This document shows, piece by piece, positions 32,753 through 41,068 of a stretch of 64,000 nt of DNA. Below the pieces are notes generated by a model. The model worked only from the letters and a program-made list of their open reading frames with translations, was not told where the DNA came from and searched no databases. This stretch comes from Parcubacteria group bacterium (lineage in GTDB: Bacteria > Patescibacteria > Paceibacteria > UBA9973 > UBA2103): positions 434,001-498,000 of the forward strand of contig JAQBRE010000002.1 in NCBI GenBank assembly GCA_028286605.1, written 5' to 3'. A program made the translations under genes and the position numbers. Numbering within the stretch: the stretch's first letter is position 1; each line of letters starts with the position of its first letter.

Positions 32753-34300
32753 ATGGAAAGCATCATCAAGCGCATCGAACAAGAGATCGCCTCGTTCGCA
32801 CCAGAAATGGGAGCGGAAGAAACAGGTACCGTACGCGCCACGGGCGACGGTATCGCCGAGATCGACGGGCTCTCGAACGCCATCATGAGCGAGATGGTGC
32901 TTTTCGACCCGACCTTCGATCGCAGCCTCGAAGCAGCGCTGAAGGATGCTGATCCTATCTACGGCCTGGTGCTGAACCTCGAGGAAGACGGTGTTCGTAC
33001 CGTTATTCTTGGCGATGGTTCACGCGTGTATGAAGGAATGCTCGTGCGCCGTCTCGGGCGACTTCTTTCTATTCCTGTCGGTGCAGAGCTCATCGGCCGT
33101 GTGGTTAATCCGCTTGGCGAACCGGTTGATGGCAAAGGCCCGACGAATGCGAAGGATATTCGTCCTATCGAGCGCGAAGCATACGGCGTTATGGATCGTT
33201 CAGCCGTGAACCAGCCGCTTCACACCGGCGTGAAGGCTATCGACGCGATGATCCCGGTCGGTCGCGGCCAGCGCGAGCTCATCATCGGAGACCGCGGCGT
33301 TGGAAAGACGGCGATCGCTATCGATACGATCCTTAACCAGAAGAGCGAAGACCCGAAGACGCGTCCTATCTGTATCTATGTCGCTATCGGCCAGAAAGAA
33401 TCGAAGACGGCGAAGATCGTCGCGCAGCTCGCTGAAGCGGGAGCTATGGAGTACACGATCGTGGTAACGGCGCCGGCGTCTTCGCCGGCAGCATTCCAGT
33501 TCCTCGCACCATTCGCCGGCGCTACCATCGGCGAAGTATTCATGGAGCAGGGCAAGGACGCGCTCGTTATCTATGACGATCTTTCCAAGCACGCTGTTGC
33601 ATACCGTCAGATGTCGCTCCTTCTTCGTCGCCCGCCAGGACGCGAGGCATATCCTGGAGACGTCTTCTATCTGCACTCTCGTTTGCTCGAGCGCGCGGCG
33701 AAGCTCTCGAAGGAAAAGGGCGGCGGTTCGCTTACGGCGCTTCCTATCATCGAAACGCAGGAAGGAGATATCTCTGCATACATTCCGACCAACGTGATCT
33801 CGATCACGGACGGACAGATCTTCCTTCTTGCAGACCTCTTCAACAAGGGTCAGCGCCCGGCTATCGATGTGGGTAACTCAGTGTCGCGCGTGGGTTCATC
33901 CGCACAGACCAAGGCGATGAAGAAAGTCTCCGGCAAGATCAAGCTGCAGCTCGCGCAGTTCCGTGAGCTCGAAGCCTTCATGCAGTTCGCTTCGGATCTT
34001 GATGCAGACACGAAGCGCCAGATCGATGACGGTCGTCGTATGACAGAAGTGCTTAAGCAGAATGTGGGTGAGCCGCTTCCATTCGAGATGCAGGCAGCGG
34101 TCATTTTCGCCGCTACGAACGGATACTTCGATTCATTCACGCCGGACGAAACGAATGCGCAGGAGAAGCGCCTACAGGACTACCTTCAGCGCGATGCTGA
34201 AGATGTGCTCACGGCAATCCGTACCGAGAAGGCGATCAGCGACGAGACCGAAGCGAAGCTTCGCAGCGTACTCGAGAAGTTCGTCGCACGCTCCGCATAA
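32753..34300 (+). CDS. atpA: F1Fo ATP synthase subunit alpha
   Basis: A 515-residue non-catalytic nucleotide-binding subunit. Walker A is GDRGVGKTAIAIDT, with PVGRGQRELIIG before it; the alpha signature PAIDVGNSVSRVGSSAQ is complete and includes the Arg finger. Length is normal. Confidence 0.97.
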   Translation: MESIIKRIEQEIASFAPEMGAEETGTVRATGDGIAEIDGLSNAIMSEMVLFDPTFDRSLEAALKDADPIYGLVLNLEEDGVRTVILGDGSRVYEGMLVRRLGRLLSIPVGAELIGRVVNPLGEPVDGKGPTNAKDIRPIEREAYGVMDRSAVNQPLHTGVKAIDAMIPVGRGQRELIIGDRGVGKTAIAIDTILNQKSEDPKTRPICIYVAIGQKESKTAKIVAQLAEAGAMEYTIVVTAPASSPAAFQFLAPFAGATIGEVFMEQGKDALVIYDDLSKHAVAYRQMSLLLRRPPGREAYPGDVFYLHSRLLERAAKLSKEKGGGSLTALPIIETQEGDISAYIPTNVISITDGQIFLLADLFNKGQRPAIDVGNSVSRVGSSAQTKAMKKVSGKIKLQLAQFRELEAFMQFASDLDADTKRQIDDGRRMTEVLKQNVGEPLPFEMQAAVIFAATNGYFDSFTPDETNAQEKRLQDYLQRDAEDVLTAIRTEKAISDETEAKLRSVLEKFVARSA

Positions 34301-34306
34301 TCATCA

Positions 34307-35215
34307 ATGGCACTCAAGGATATCAAAGCGAAGATAGGGGCGACCAAGCGCATGAACACGGTTACCCGTGCCATGGAGGCGGTCTCGGCCGTAAAGATGC
34401 GCAAGACGCAGGCGTCTGCGCTTTCCGGCCGTTCCTATGCTCGTGCTGCTATCGCTATCCTTACGCGCATTGCAGGAACTGAGGCCGTTAAGAAGCATCC
34501 GCTCGCGAAAGAACGCGAGGTGAAGAAGATCGCGCTCGTCGTTATGACCAGCGATAAAGGGCTTGCAGGAGGCCTCAACAGCGGCGTACTGAAGCAGGCA
34601 AGCCTCGCAGCGAAGGATTTCACGAAGGAGCAGGTGCTCGTGTACGCCTATGGCCGCAAGGGAGAAGACTTCTTCACGAATCGCGGCTACACGATCGTGA
34701 AATCAATGGAGAACAAGCAGGATGATGTTCCACTTTCAAGCATGGAGGAACTTTCGAACGAACTCTCTGCAGGATTCCTCGCCGGAGACTTCGATAAGGT
34801 GGTCGTCGCGTATACGAACTTCAAATCAACATTCGAACAGATTCCGACCGTTCGCCAGCTCCTTCCGCTTTCCCTTCCTGCGCTTGCAGAAGTGGTCTCT
34901 GGAATCGTGCCAGCGAAAGGAAAGTGGAGCAATGAGCAGTCGCTAGAAGCACCGGCTTCCTACGAAGTCGAGCCATCTGCAGACGAAGTATTGGGCGTGC
35001 TTATCCCGCGCCTCACCGCCATCGCGCTGTATCACATGCTTCTGGAGTCTAAGGCTTCCGAGCATTCAGCGCGCATGGTGGCGATGAAGAACGCGTCCGA
35101 TAAGTCGAAAGAAGTGACTCGTGACCTCACGCGTAAATACAACAAGATTCGTCAGGCTGCTATTACGCGCGAGGTTTCGGAGATAGTCAGTGGCCGAGAG
35201 GCGCTTGCCGCATAA
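34307..35215 (+). CDS. atpG: F1Fo ATP synthase subunit gamma
   Basis: A 302-residue rotor shaft. N-terminal helix (IKAKIGATKRMNTVTRAMEAV), the central Rossmann-like part (TSDKGLAGGLNSGV), and the C-terminal helix (EHSARMVAMKNASDKSKE) are all present. Confidence 0.95.
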   Translation: MALKDIKAKIGATKRMNTVTRAMEAVSAVKMRKTQASALSGRSYARAAIAILTRIAGTEAVKKHPLAKEREVKKIALVVMTSDKGLAGGLNSGVLKQASLAAKDFTKEQVLVYAYGRKGEDFFTNRGYTIVKSMENKQDDVPLSSMEELSNELSAGFLAGDFDKVVVAYTNFKSTFEQIPTVRQLLPLSLPALAEVVSGIVPAKGKWSNEQSLEAPASYEVEPSADEVLGVLIPRLTAIALYHMLLESKASEHSARMVAMKNASDKSKEVTRDLTRKYNKIRQAAITREVSEIVSGREALAA

Positions 35216-35238
35216 ATTTGATAGATTAAAAACAACAT

Positions 35239-36615
35239 ATGAACACCGGAACCATTACAGAAATCATCGGGCCAGTCGTCGACGTGCATTTCGAGAAGGA
35301 TCGTCCTTCTATAGAGGATGCGCTCGTTATCGAAAAGAACGATAAACACGGCCGTATCGTGCTTGAAGTGTCTACACACCTCGGGCTCGATCGCGTGCGC
35401 TGCATCTCGATGAGCGAGACCGCAGGTCTCGCTCGCGGCGAAACGGTCAGCGCTACGGGCGCTCCTATTTCAGTTCCGGTGGGCGAAGCGACACTCGGCC
35501 GCCTGTTCAACGTGCTCGGCGAAACGGTAGACGGCAAGGAGGAGATTCCGGCGTCCAACAAGCGTCTTCCTATTCACCGCCAGCCACCTTCCTTCGACCA
35601 GCAGACCACGAAGGCTGAAATCTTTGAGACCGGTATCAAGGCTATCGACCTCGTCATTCCGTTCCTTAAGGGGGGAAAGATTGGCCTCTTCGGCGGTGCC
35701 GGCGTGGGCAAGACGGTCACCATTCAGGAGCTCATCCACAACGTCGCATCGAATCACGGCGGCTACTCGGTATTCGCTGGCGTCGGTGAGCGCGTGCGTG
35801 AAGGTAACGACCTCTATCATGAAATGGAAGAATCCGGCGTGCTCGACAAGACCGCGCTCGTATTCGGCCAGATGAACGAAGTGCCCGGCGCTCGCGCTCG
35901 TGTCGCGCTCACCGGTCTAACGCAGGCAGAATACTTCCGTGATGAATCCGGAAAGGATGTTCTCTTCTTCATGGACAACGTATTCCGTTTCATTCAGGCA
36001 GGTTCTGAAGTATCTTCACTGCTCGGCCGCGTGCCTTCCGCTGTGGGATACCAGCCAACCTTAGCCGAGGAAATGGGTAAGCTCCAGGAGCGCATCACTT
36101 CAACGAACAAAGGTTCCATCACTTCGGTCCAGGCTGTGTACGTGCCAGCCGATGACTTCACCGACCCCGCACCAGCAACTACCTTCGCGCACCTTGATGG
36201 TACGGTGGTGCTTTCACGTCAACTCGCGTCGCTCGGCATCTATCCTGCAATCGACCCGCTCGAATCATCTTCCGGTGCCCTCACGGTTGCAATCGTGGGC
36301 GAAGAGCACTACCGCGTTGCCAACAAGGTGAAGCAGGTGCTTCAGCGTTATAAGGATCTTCAGGATATTATTGCTATCCTCGGTATCGAGGAGCTTTCGG
36401 ACGAAGACAAGACTATCGTGTACCGTGCCCGCAAGCTCCAACGCTTCCTTTCGCAGCCGTTCTCTGTGGCTGAACCGTTCACCGGCGCGAAGGGTGCATA
36501 CGTAACTCGTGAAGAGACGGTTCGTGGTTTCGGCGAGATCGTCGACGGCAAGCATGACGACAAGCCAGAAGCAGCCTTCTACATGAAGGGAGGTATCGAC
36601 CAGGTAACAGGCTAA
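35239..36615 (+). CDS. atpD: F1Fo ATP synthase subunit beta
   Basis: A 458-residue catalytic subunit: Walker A GGAGVGKTVTIQELI, catalytic Glu in GVGERVREGNDL, Walker B DVLFFMDNVFRF, and the signature PAIDPLESSS. Length is normal. Confidence 0.97.
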   Translation: MNTGTITEIIGPVVDVHFEKDRPSIEDALVIEKNDKHGRIVLEVSTHLGLDRVRCISMSETAGLARGETVSATGAPISVPVGEATLGRLFNVLGETVDGKEEIPASNKRLPIHRQPPSFDQQTTKAEIFETGIKAIDLVIPFLKGGKIGLFGGAGVGKTVTIQELIHNVASNHGGYSVFAGVGERVREGNDLYHEMEESGVLDKTALVFGQMNEVPGARARVALTGLTQAEYFRDESGKDVLFFMDNVFRFIQAGSEVSSLLGRVPSAVGYQPTLAEEMGKLQERITSTNKGSITSVQAVYVPADDFTDPAPATTFAHLDGTVVLSRQLASLGIYPAIDPLESSSGALTVAIVGEEHYRVANKVKQVLQRYKDLQDIIAILGIEELSDEDKTIVYRARKLQRFLSQPFSVAEPFTGAKGAYVTREETVRGFGEIVDGKHDDKPEAAFYMKGGIDQVTG

Positions 36616-36625
36616 TCACTTCCTG

Positions 36626-36874
36626 ATGGCAAAGACTTTTCACCTCACCATCGCACGCGTCGGCGAGAACCTGTTCGAAGGACAGGCGAAGAGCGTTACC
36701 GTGCCTGGTGGAGAAGGGGTGCTCACCATCCTCGCTGAACACGAAGCATTCGTAACGCCGCTCAAGCCAGGCACCATACGCATCGATCCTGCAGAAGGCG
36801 AGCCGATCACGCTTCAGATTGAAGACAAAGGCCTGGTGGAAGTCTCGAACAACCAAGCGACCGTGTTGCTGTAA
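36626..36874 (+). CDS. atpC: F1Fo ATP synthase subunit epsilon, lacking the C-terminal helices
   Basis: An 82-residue epsilon subunit with only the N-terminal beta-sandwich (VTVPGGEGVLTILAEHEAFVT split here at 20 residues). The C-terminal helical hairpin, which inhibits ATP hydrolysis in most bacteria (full length about 135), is missing, so this enzyme should lack epsilon-type inhibition and could run in both directions. The stop overlaps the -35 of RNA candidate B. Confidence 0.9.
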   Translation: MAKTFHLTIARVGENLFEGQAKSVTVPGGEGVLTILAEHEAFVTPLKPGTIRIDPAEGEPITLQIEDKGLVEVSNNQATVLL

Positions 36875-36887
36875 CCTTAAGAAGGTA

Positions 36888-36893
36888 TATAAT
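36888..36893 (+). promoter_or_regulatory. Promoter of RNA candidate B
   Basis: TATAAT (36888-36893) with TTGCTG (36866-36871) 16 bases upstream, inside the end of atpC. The GGTATATAAT context is identical to that of RNA candidate A. Confidence 0.55.
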
Positions 36894-36899
36894 AGAAAG

Positions 36900-36991
36900 G
36901 TATCAAGACGAAGACGGACCCGAACGGTGTAAGTGCCTAATGGGAGCCCCTTCAAGAAAATAGCCTATTTTATATAGGCTATTTTCTTTTT
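36900..36991 (+). ncRNA. Candidate small RNA B (second copy of the motif)
   Basis: A transcript of about 90 bases between the promoter and a terminator. It carries AACGGTGTA (36923-36931), a five-base spacer, and CTAATGGG (36937-36944), the same blocks as RNA A at 24977-24993. GGGAGCCCC follows. The conserved blocks are single-stranded in my hand folding, which would suit pairing with a target RNA or a ligand pocket. It is placed right after the ATP synthase operon and before a convergent A/T-rich gene. Confidence 0.45.
36956..36991 (+). terminator. Terminator of RNA candidate B, shared with the NYN gene
   Basis: A 13-base-pair stem (36956-36968 with 36974-36986) followed by TTTTT; the minus-strand NYN gene ends inside it. 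Confidence 0.8.
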
Positions 36992-37477
36992 ACTATCCTC
37001 GTCATTTAAGAAAGCAATAAATTTTTCATCAAGTTCCTTATACAAAGAAGATGTAAATGTAAGGTTTGGAAATAATATCTTTCCAAAGCGATTCTTTTTA
37101 ATCAAATAATCAATCAGCTTTTTATAATCTCCATCACCAGAAACGACATAGATTTTATTGAATACTTCTTTCTCAACCAGCATCTTCATAGCAACAAAGA
37201 TAATATCGGAATCTACGTTTCCTTTCTTATTGCTTGAAAGACCAGAAGAGTGCTCTTTGAAGTTCAGAATAAATCCAGCTTGTTCAAGATCGTCATATAA
37301 ATCTTGGTATTTTTCAGATCTATATCCAAGAAAGTAATACACACTGATAATTTGATGCTTATCTCTCAAATAGATTCTAAATTTCCTATGATCTATTGCC
37401 CAGCCATCAGCTTTTGTTCCAAGATGCAGGTTCTGTCCATCAATAAATGCTATATTTCCTTGTAATTCTGTCTCCAT
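36965..37477 (-). CDS. NYN-domain (LabA-like) putative ribonuclease
   Basis: A 170-residue protein with the PIN-like NYN fold. Acidic metal ligands are visible in IAFIDGQNLHLG (residues 9-20), GNVDSDIIF, and VSGDGDYKKLIDYL. LabA-type NYN proteins cut RNA or act in gene regulation; the target is unknown. The gene is A/T-rich. The start is the ATG at 37477, since METELQGNIAFIDGQN leads straight into strand 1; the frame stays open to 37621 only because it runs antisense to the SGNH gene. TAGGGT (37491-37486, minus strand) is eight bases upstream. Its ATG overlaps the ATG of the divergent SGNH gene in the palindrome CATG at 37475-37478. Confidence 0.8.
   Translation of the reverse strand: METELQGNIAFIDGQNLHLGTKADGWAIDHRKFRIYLRDKHQIISVYYFLGYRSEKYQDLYDDLEQAGFILNFKEHSSGLSSNKKGNVDSDIIFVAMKMLVEKEVFNKIYVVSGDGDYKKLIDYLIKKNRFGKILFPNLTFTSSLYKELDEKFIAFLNDEDSKKKIAYIK
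37461..37466 (+). promoter_or_regulatory. -10 element of the SGNH hydrolase, inside the NYN gene
   Basis: TGTAAT, nine bases before the ATG at 37476, lies within the first codons of the divergent NYN gene. Confidence 0.4.
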
Positions 37478-38141
37478 GCCTATTAACCCTATCGGAAACC
37501 CTGCGAAGTTGAGCGTAATTACGTATGCGTTTATCGCAATCATCTTGATAGGGATTTTATCTCTAGGATATATATTCTTCATCCACAAAGCAGCGACCGA
37601 TTCGACGGCGTGTTCAACCAAGAATTTAAAAGTTGCAGCGTTCGGTGACAGTCTCGTCGCCGGTTATGGCGCTATGCAGGGGAATGATTTCCCTTCGCTG
37701 CTTTCGAAAACGCTTGGCGTACCAGTATCGAATTTTGGCGTTAGCGGAGACACCACTGCAGACGCGCTCGCGCGAATCAACAATGTCATCAGTGCGAAAC
37801 CAGACGTAGTAATCGTTCTCCTTGGTGGAAACGATGCGTTACAGAAAGTGCCACTCGCAACGACGAAGCAGGATCTTTCAACAATTATTGATACGTTTCA
37901 GAAGGCGAATATACAGGTTGTGCTCGTAGGAGTGCTCGGTGGCATTCCAACCGATCCATACGCACCGATGTTCTTGAGTCTCGCGCAGCAGTACAAAGTC
38001 GTATCCGTATCGAATATTCTTTCTGGTCTTATCGGCAACAGCAATCTTATGAGCGACGAAGTACATCCTAATGACGCTGGGTATGTAAAAGTAGCTGCAC
38101 GCATCGCACCGGCGGTTGAAAAGGCTTGTTCTTTGAAGTAG
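37476..38141 (+). CDS. Membrane-anchored SGNH/GDSL hydrolase (TesA-like)
   Basis: A 221-residue protein with one N-terminal membrane helix (about residues 15-36) and an SGNH hydrolase domain facing outward. All four blocks are present: FGDSLVAGYG (Ser nucleophile), the Gly in NFGVSGDT, GGNDAL (Asn), and the catalytic pair in SDEVHPNDAGY. Such enzymes hydrolyse esters, for example lysophospholipids, thioesters or acetyl groups on glycans; the substrate is unknown. The start codon overlaps that of the divergent NYN gene. A terminator (38143-38171) follows the stop. Confidence 0.88.
   Translation: MPINPIGNPAKLSVITYAFIAIILIGILSLGYIFFIHKAATDSTACSTKNLKVAAFGDSLVAGYGAMQGNDFPSLLSKTLGVPVSNFGVSGDTTADALARINNVISAKPDVVIVLLGGNDALQKVPLATTKQDLSTIIDTFQKANIQVVLVGVLGGIPTDPYAPMFLSLAQQYKVVSVSNILSGLIGNSNLMSDEVHPNDAGYVKVAARIAPAVEKACSLK
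37486..37491 (-). promoter_or_regulatory. -10 element of the NYN gene, inside the SGNH gene
   Basis: Minus-strand TAGGGT, eight bases before the ATG at 37477, lies within the first codons of the SGNH gene. Confidence 0.4.
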
Positions 38142-38142
38142 A

Positions 38143-38172
38143 AAAGCCCAACTCACGAAGAGTCGGGCTTTC
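38143..38172. terminator. Bidirectional terminator
   Basis: Stem AAAGCCCAACTC (38143-38154) with GAGTCGGGCTTT (38160-38171), one mismatch. It serves the SGNH gene and the small minus-strand gene that ends inside it. Confidence 0.75.
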
Positions 38173-38347
38173 GCTCGCTGAGAAGGGCAAACGTACCTAC
38201 CCAGAGACCAAGACCAAAAATGACGAAAACAGGCCATCCACGAAGAATCTCCTCCCACGTCTTGTCTATGTGAACGAGGAGCGCGAAAAGAAAATCTCCC
38301 ACGATTGGCGGAATCAGTGCGATTCCCATATCACGAATTAGGCGCAT
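38153..38347 (-). CDS. Small membrane protein, unknown (64 residues)
   Basis: A 64-residue protein with two membrane segments (about residues 8-25 and 39-56) joined by the loop HIDKTWEEILRGWP. No family is recognised. A strong Shine-Dalgarno sequence GGAGG stands five bases before the ATG, and a TTGACA occurs at 38403-38398 on the minus strand. It ends in a terminator. These signals make it a real gene despite its size and place it in the cassette class. Confidence 0.65.
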   Translation of the reverse strand: MRLIRDMGIALIPPIVGDFLFALLVHIDKTWEEILRGWPVFVIFGLGLWVGTFALLSERKPDSS

Positions 38348-38409
38348 GTGTTCCTCCAGAACTGTCCTAGTAGGATGATTCTACCAATCGCACCTTATGT
38401 CAATTCTGG

Positions 38410-38415
38410 TATAAT
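38410..38415 (+). promoter_or_regulatory. TATAAT -10 element
   Basis: TATAAT lies eight bases before the ATG at 38424 and should start the unit of three genes that follows. Confidence 0.6.
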
Positions 38416-38423
38416 CGGTGCAT

Positions 38424-38660
38424 ATGGGTATACAAAATTTTATATTGCAGCAGGCGATGAAAATGAAGATGAAGGACGTTCCTCCGGAACAGCGAGACCA
38501 GCTTATGGCACTCGTGCAGAAGGACCCTGAACTCTTCAAGAAGATCGGAGAGGAAGTAGATCGTCGCGTTAAGAAAGGCGGAGAAGACCAGATGAAAGCG
38601 ACGATGGAAGTCATGAAGAAATATCGCACTGAGCTTTCGCAGCTCATGCAGCCTAAATAG
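38424..38660 (+). CDS. Small helical protein, unknown (78 residues)
   Basis: A Met- and Lys-rich helical protein starting MGIQNFILQQAMKMKMKD. The pattern of a long helix followed by PPEQRDQLMALVQKDPELFKK is seen in short Patescibacterial proteins of unknown role. A GTG at 38418 is in frame, but the ATG at 38424 fits the -10 element better. The next gene starts five bases after the stop. Confidence 0.6.
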   Translation: MGIQNFILQQAMKMKMKDVPPEQRDQLMALVQKDPELFKKIGEEVDRRVKKGGEDQMKATMEVMKKYRTELSQLMQPK

Positions 38661-38665
38661 TAATT

Positions 38666-39286
38666 ATGGCCGACACGCTGAATGTTCTGGTATTGAATGC
38701 GTCGCTTAAGCACGGCCCTGAGCTGTCTGCGACTGAAGAGGTAGTGAACATGGTTCTTGAGAATATGGGTGCGCACGTAGCGATTGAATCATCCATCGTA
38801 CGTCTTTCAGACAAGAACATTCCCGTGGGACTCTCATACAAGATGAGTGAAGACGACGAATGGCCTGGTATTGTTGATCAGATAATCAAGGCAGACGTCA
38901 TTATCTTTGCAACGCCGATATGGTGGGGCGGCCGTTCGAGCCTAATGCAGCGCGTTATTGAACGCATGGATGCCTTCGACGAAGGAACGATTCCTGGGGT
39001 GAACGGGCGCGAAGGTCTTCTGAATAAAGTCGCCGGTATCGTGATAACCGGAAGCGAAGATGGTGCGCAAGCCGTTATGGCCGGCATCATGGAGGTGCTT
39101 TCATTCATGAACTTCACGCTGCCACCGCAGTGCTGTACGTATTGGGTTGGCGAGGTTGGCATGGATCCGAAGACAGACAGCGAGAGACGCCGTAAGAATC
39201 CTGCAGTCGCGCACATGGCAGAGGCAACGGCGAAAAGCTTGGTACACTGTGCACAAGCACTAAAAGCGAATCCATTCACCGCGTAA
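38666..39286 (+). CDS. Flavodoxin-fold NAD(P)H-dependent oxidoreductase
   Basis: A 206-residue protein of the NADPH-dependent FMN reductase family. The start NVLVLNASLKHG forms the phosphate-binding loop for FMN, and IIFATPIWWGGRSSLMQRVI is the flavin-contacting segment. It probably reduces quinones or other acceptors using NAD(P)H. The second oxidoreductase of a related family starts two bases downstream. Confidence 0.82.
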   Translation: MADTLNVLVLNASLKHGPELSATEEVVNMVLENMGAHVAIESSIVRLSDKNIPVGLSYKMSEDDEWPGIVDQIIKADVIIFATPIWWGGRSSLMQRVIERMDAFDEGTIPGVNGREGLLNKVAGIVITGSEDGAQAVMAGIMEVLSFMNFTLPPQCCTYWVGEVGMDPKTDSERRRKNPAVAHMAEATAKSLVHCAQALKANPFTA

Positions 39287-39288
39287 TC

Positions 39289-39876
39289 ATGGCAACAAAG
39301 ACAAAGAAGATATTCATATTAATGGGGAATCCTGACAAGGACGGAACGCTTTCAAGCAAGATCGCAGACACATACGAAAACGAAGCGAAAGCGGCGGGCC
39401 ATGAGGTGCGTCGTACGAATCTTGGAGACCTTCAGTTCGATCCGATCCTGCATCTTGGATACAAGGTGATACAGCCGCTTGAGCCGGATCTTCTGAAAGT
39501 TCAAGAGGATATGAAATGGGCCGAGCACTTCGTGCTTATCTATCCCGTCTGGTGGTCTTCGATGCCAGCACTCCTGAAGGGCTTCATCGATCGCGCATGG
39601 ATTCCAGGCTTCGCCTTTCATTTCCACAAGGACGGCCTTGGCTGGGACAAGCTCCTCGCTGGCCGCACGGCTCGCCTCATCATCCTTTCAAAGAGTTGGC
39701 CGGTTATGATCATGGCGCTCTTCGGCGACTACACGAACGAAATCTCTCGTGCCATCCTCGGGTTCTCTGGCTACAAGGTATCCCTGACCGAAGTGGGTAT
39801 GAGCGAGAAACTCACCGAGCCGCAGAAAGTAAAGTGGATGAAGAAGATCGCTGTTCTTGCTAAGAAGGGTAAGTAA
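39289..39876 (+). CDS. Flavodoxin_2-family NAD(P)H dehydrogenase (quinone)
   Basis: A 195-residue protein. KIFILMGNPDKDGTLSSK is the N-terminal flavin loop, and LIYPVWWSSMPALLKGFID and DRAWIPGFAFHF match the NQO1/KefF/MdaB group. These enzymes transfer two electrons from NAD(P)H to quinones. With the previous gene it forms a pair of flavin reductases in one transcription unit, perhaps for redox defence. Confidence 0.88.
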   Translation: MATKTKKIFILMGNPDKDGTLSSKIADTYENEAKAAGHEVRRTNLGDLQFDPILHLGYKVIQPLEPDLLKVQEDMKWAEHFVLIYPVWWSSMPALLKGFIDRAWIPGFAFHFHKDGLGWDKLLAGRTARLIILSKSWPVMIMALFGDYTNEISRAILGFSGYKVSLTEVGMSEKLTEPQKVKWMKKIAVLAKKGK

Positions 39877-39892
39877 CTGATAGGGTGCGTAT

Positions 39893-40987
39893 ATGAAGAT
39901 CGGTATCGTCGGACTCCCGAACGTCGGGAAATCAACACTATTCAATGCGCTTACGAAGGCGAGTGTGCCCGCGGAGAATTATCCGTTCTGCACCATAGAC
40001 CCCTCCGTGGGCGTCGTTGGTGTGCCGGACGAACGTCTGGATAAGCTCGCTCTCCTTTCAGGTTCCGATAAGACCATTCCGGCAGCTATTGAGTTCGTCG
40101 ATATCGCCGGCCTCGTGCAAGGCGCTTCTATGGGTGAAGGTCTGGGCAATCAATTCCTTTCACATATCCGTGAAGTTGATGCCATTCTGGAAATGGTTCG
40201 TTTCTTCGATGATACCGATATTATCCATGTACATGGGGAAGTTGATCCGGTCCGTGATATCGAGGTTATCAATCTTGAGCTTATCCTTGCGGACCAGCAG
40301 AGCGTTACCGGCCGTCGTGAGCGTCTCACCGGCGATGTTCGTGCACAGAAGAAAGAAGCGGTCGCAGAAGATGCGGTGCTTTCCAAGATAGAGCAGGTTC
40401 TTCTTAAGGGCGGCCTTGCAATAACGGTTGATCTTTCGCCTGAGGAAGCGAAACTCATCAAGCCGATGAATCTTCTTACGCTGAAGCCGATCCTGTATGC
40501 GCTTAACGGAAAGTCTGGCGGCCACAACCTTGATGAAGTTAATGATGGACGTTCTCGTGCCGCGTTCGAGCTGATCGAATCATATGGCGCAGACTATGTT
40601 CGCGTAGACGCAGTAACAGAAGGCGAACTGAACGATGTTGCAGAAGAAGACAAACAGATGTTCCGCTCAGAGCTCGGCGTGTCTGAAGACGGCCTAGAAG
40701 CACTCATCCGTGGCGCATACCGAACACTCGGTCTCATCACCTTCTTCACCACAGGACCGAAGGAATCACGCGCGTGGACGGTTGCGAAAGGCGCAACAGC
40801 GCCCGAGGCGGGCGCTGCCATTCATACTGATTTCAAAGACAAGTTCATCCGCGCTGAAGTGGTCGGCTGGGACACGCTCCTCGCAGACGGCTCATGGAGC
40901 GCTGCACGCGATAAGGGCGACATTCGTACGGAAGGAAAAACCTACGTCACTAAAGATGGCGACGTGATGGTTTTCCTGCATAGCTAA
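39893..40987 (+). CDS. ychF: Ribosome-associated ATPase YchF (OLA1 family)
   Basis: A 364-residue P-loop protein. G1 is GLPNVGKSTLFN, followed by the switch region ENYPFCTIDPSVG and G3 DIAGLVQGAS. The G4 motif has ALNGKS in place of NKxD, as in ATP-preferring YchF. The C-terminal TGS-like domain (GLITFFTTGPKESRAWTVAKG) is complete. YchF binds ribosomes and links translation to oxidative stress. Length is normal. Confidence 0.96.
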   Translation: MKIGIVGLPNVGKSTLFNALTKASVPAENYPFCTIDPSVGVVGVPDERLDKLALLSGSDKTIPAAIEFVDIAGLVQGASMGEGLGNQFLSHIREVDAILEMVRFFDDTDIIHVHGEVDPVRDIEVINLELILADQQSVTGRRERLTGDVRAQKKEAVAEDAVLSKIEQVLLKGGLAITVDLSPEEAKLIKPMNLLTLKPILYALNGKSGGHNLDEVNDGRSRAAFELIESYGADYVRVDAVTEGELNDVAEEDKQMFRSELGVSEDGLEALIRGAYRTLGLITFFTTGPKESRAWTVAKGATAPEAGAAIHTDFKDKFIRAEVVGWDTLLADGSWSAARDKGDIRTEGKTYVTKDGDVMVFLHS

Positions 40988-41026
40988 TCCTCCGGTTTGA
41001 TCCCTAGTCTGCCAGCTCTCAATTTA

Positions 41027-41055
41027 TATAAAAGAAACCGCTCCAAATGGAGCGG
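41027..41055 (-). terminator. Terminator of the HNH gene
   Basis: CCGCTCC (41038-41044) pairs with GGAGCGG (41049-41055). On the minus strand it is followed by TTTCTTTT. Confidence 0.75.
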
Positions 41056-41068
41056 CCAAGTGCCTGTG

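Noticed and set aside
36265..36955. Antisense frames over the atp operon
   Set aside because: They are shadows of strongly conserved genes and have no start signals.
37478..37621. Longer NYN protein starting at 37621
   Set aside because: The extra part is antisense to the SGNH membrane helix and has no NYN homology.
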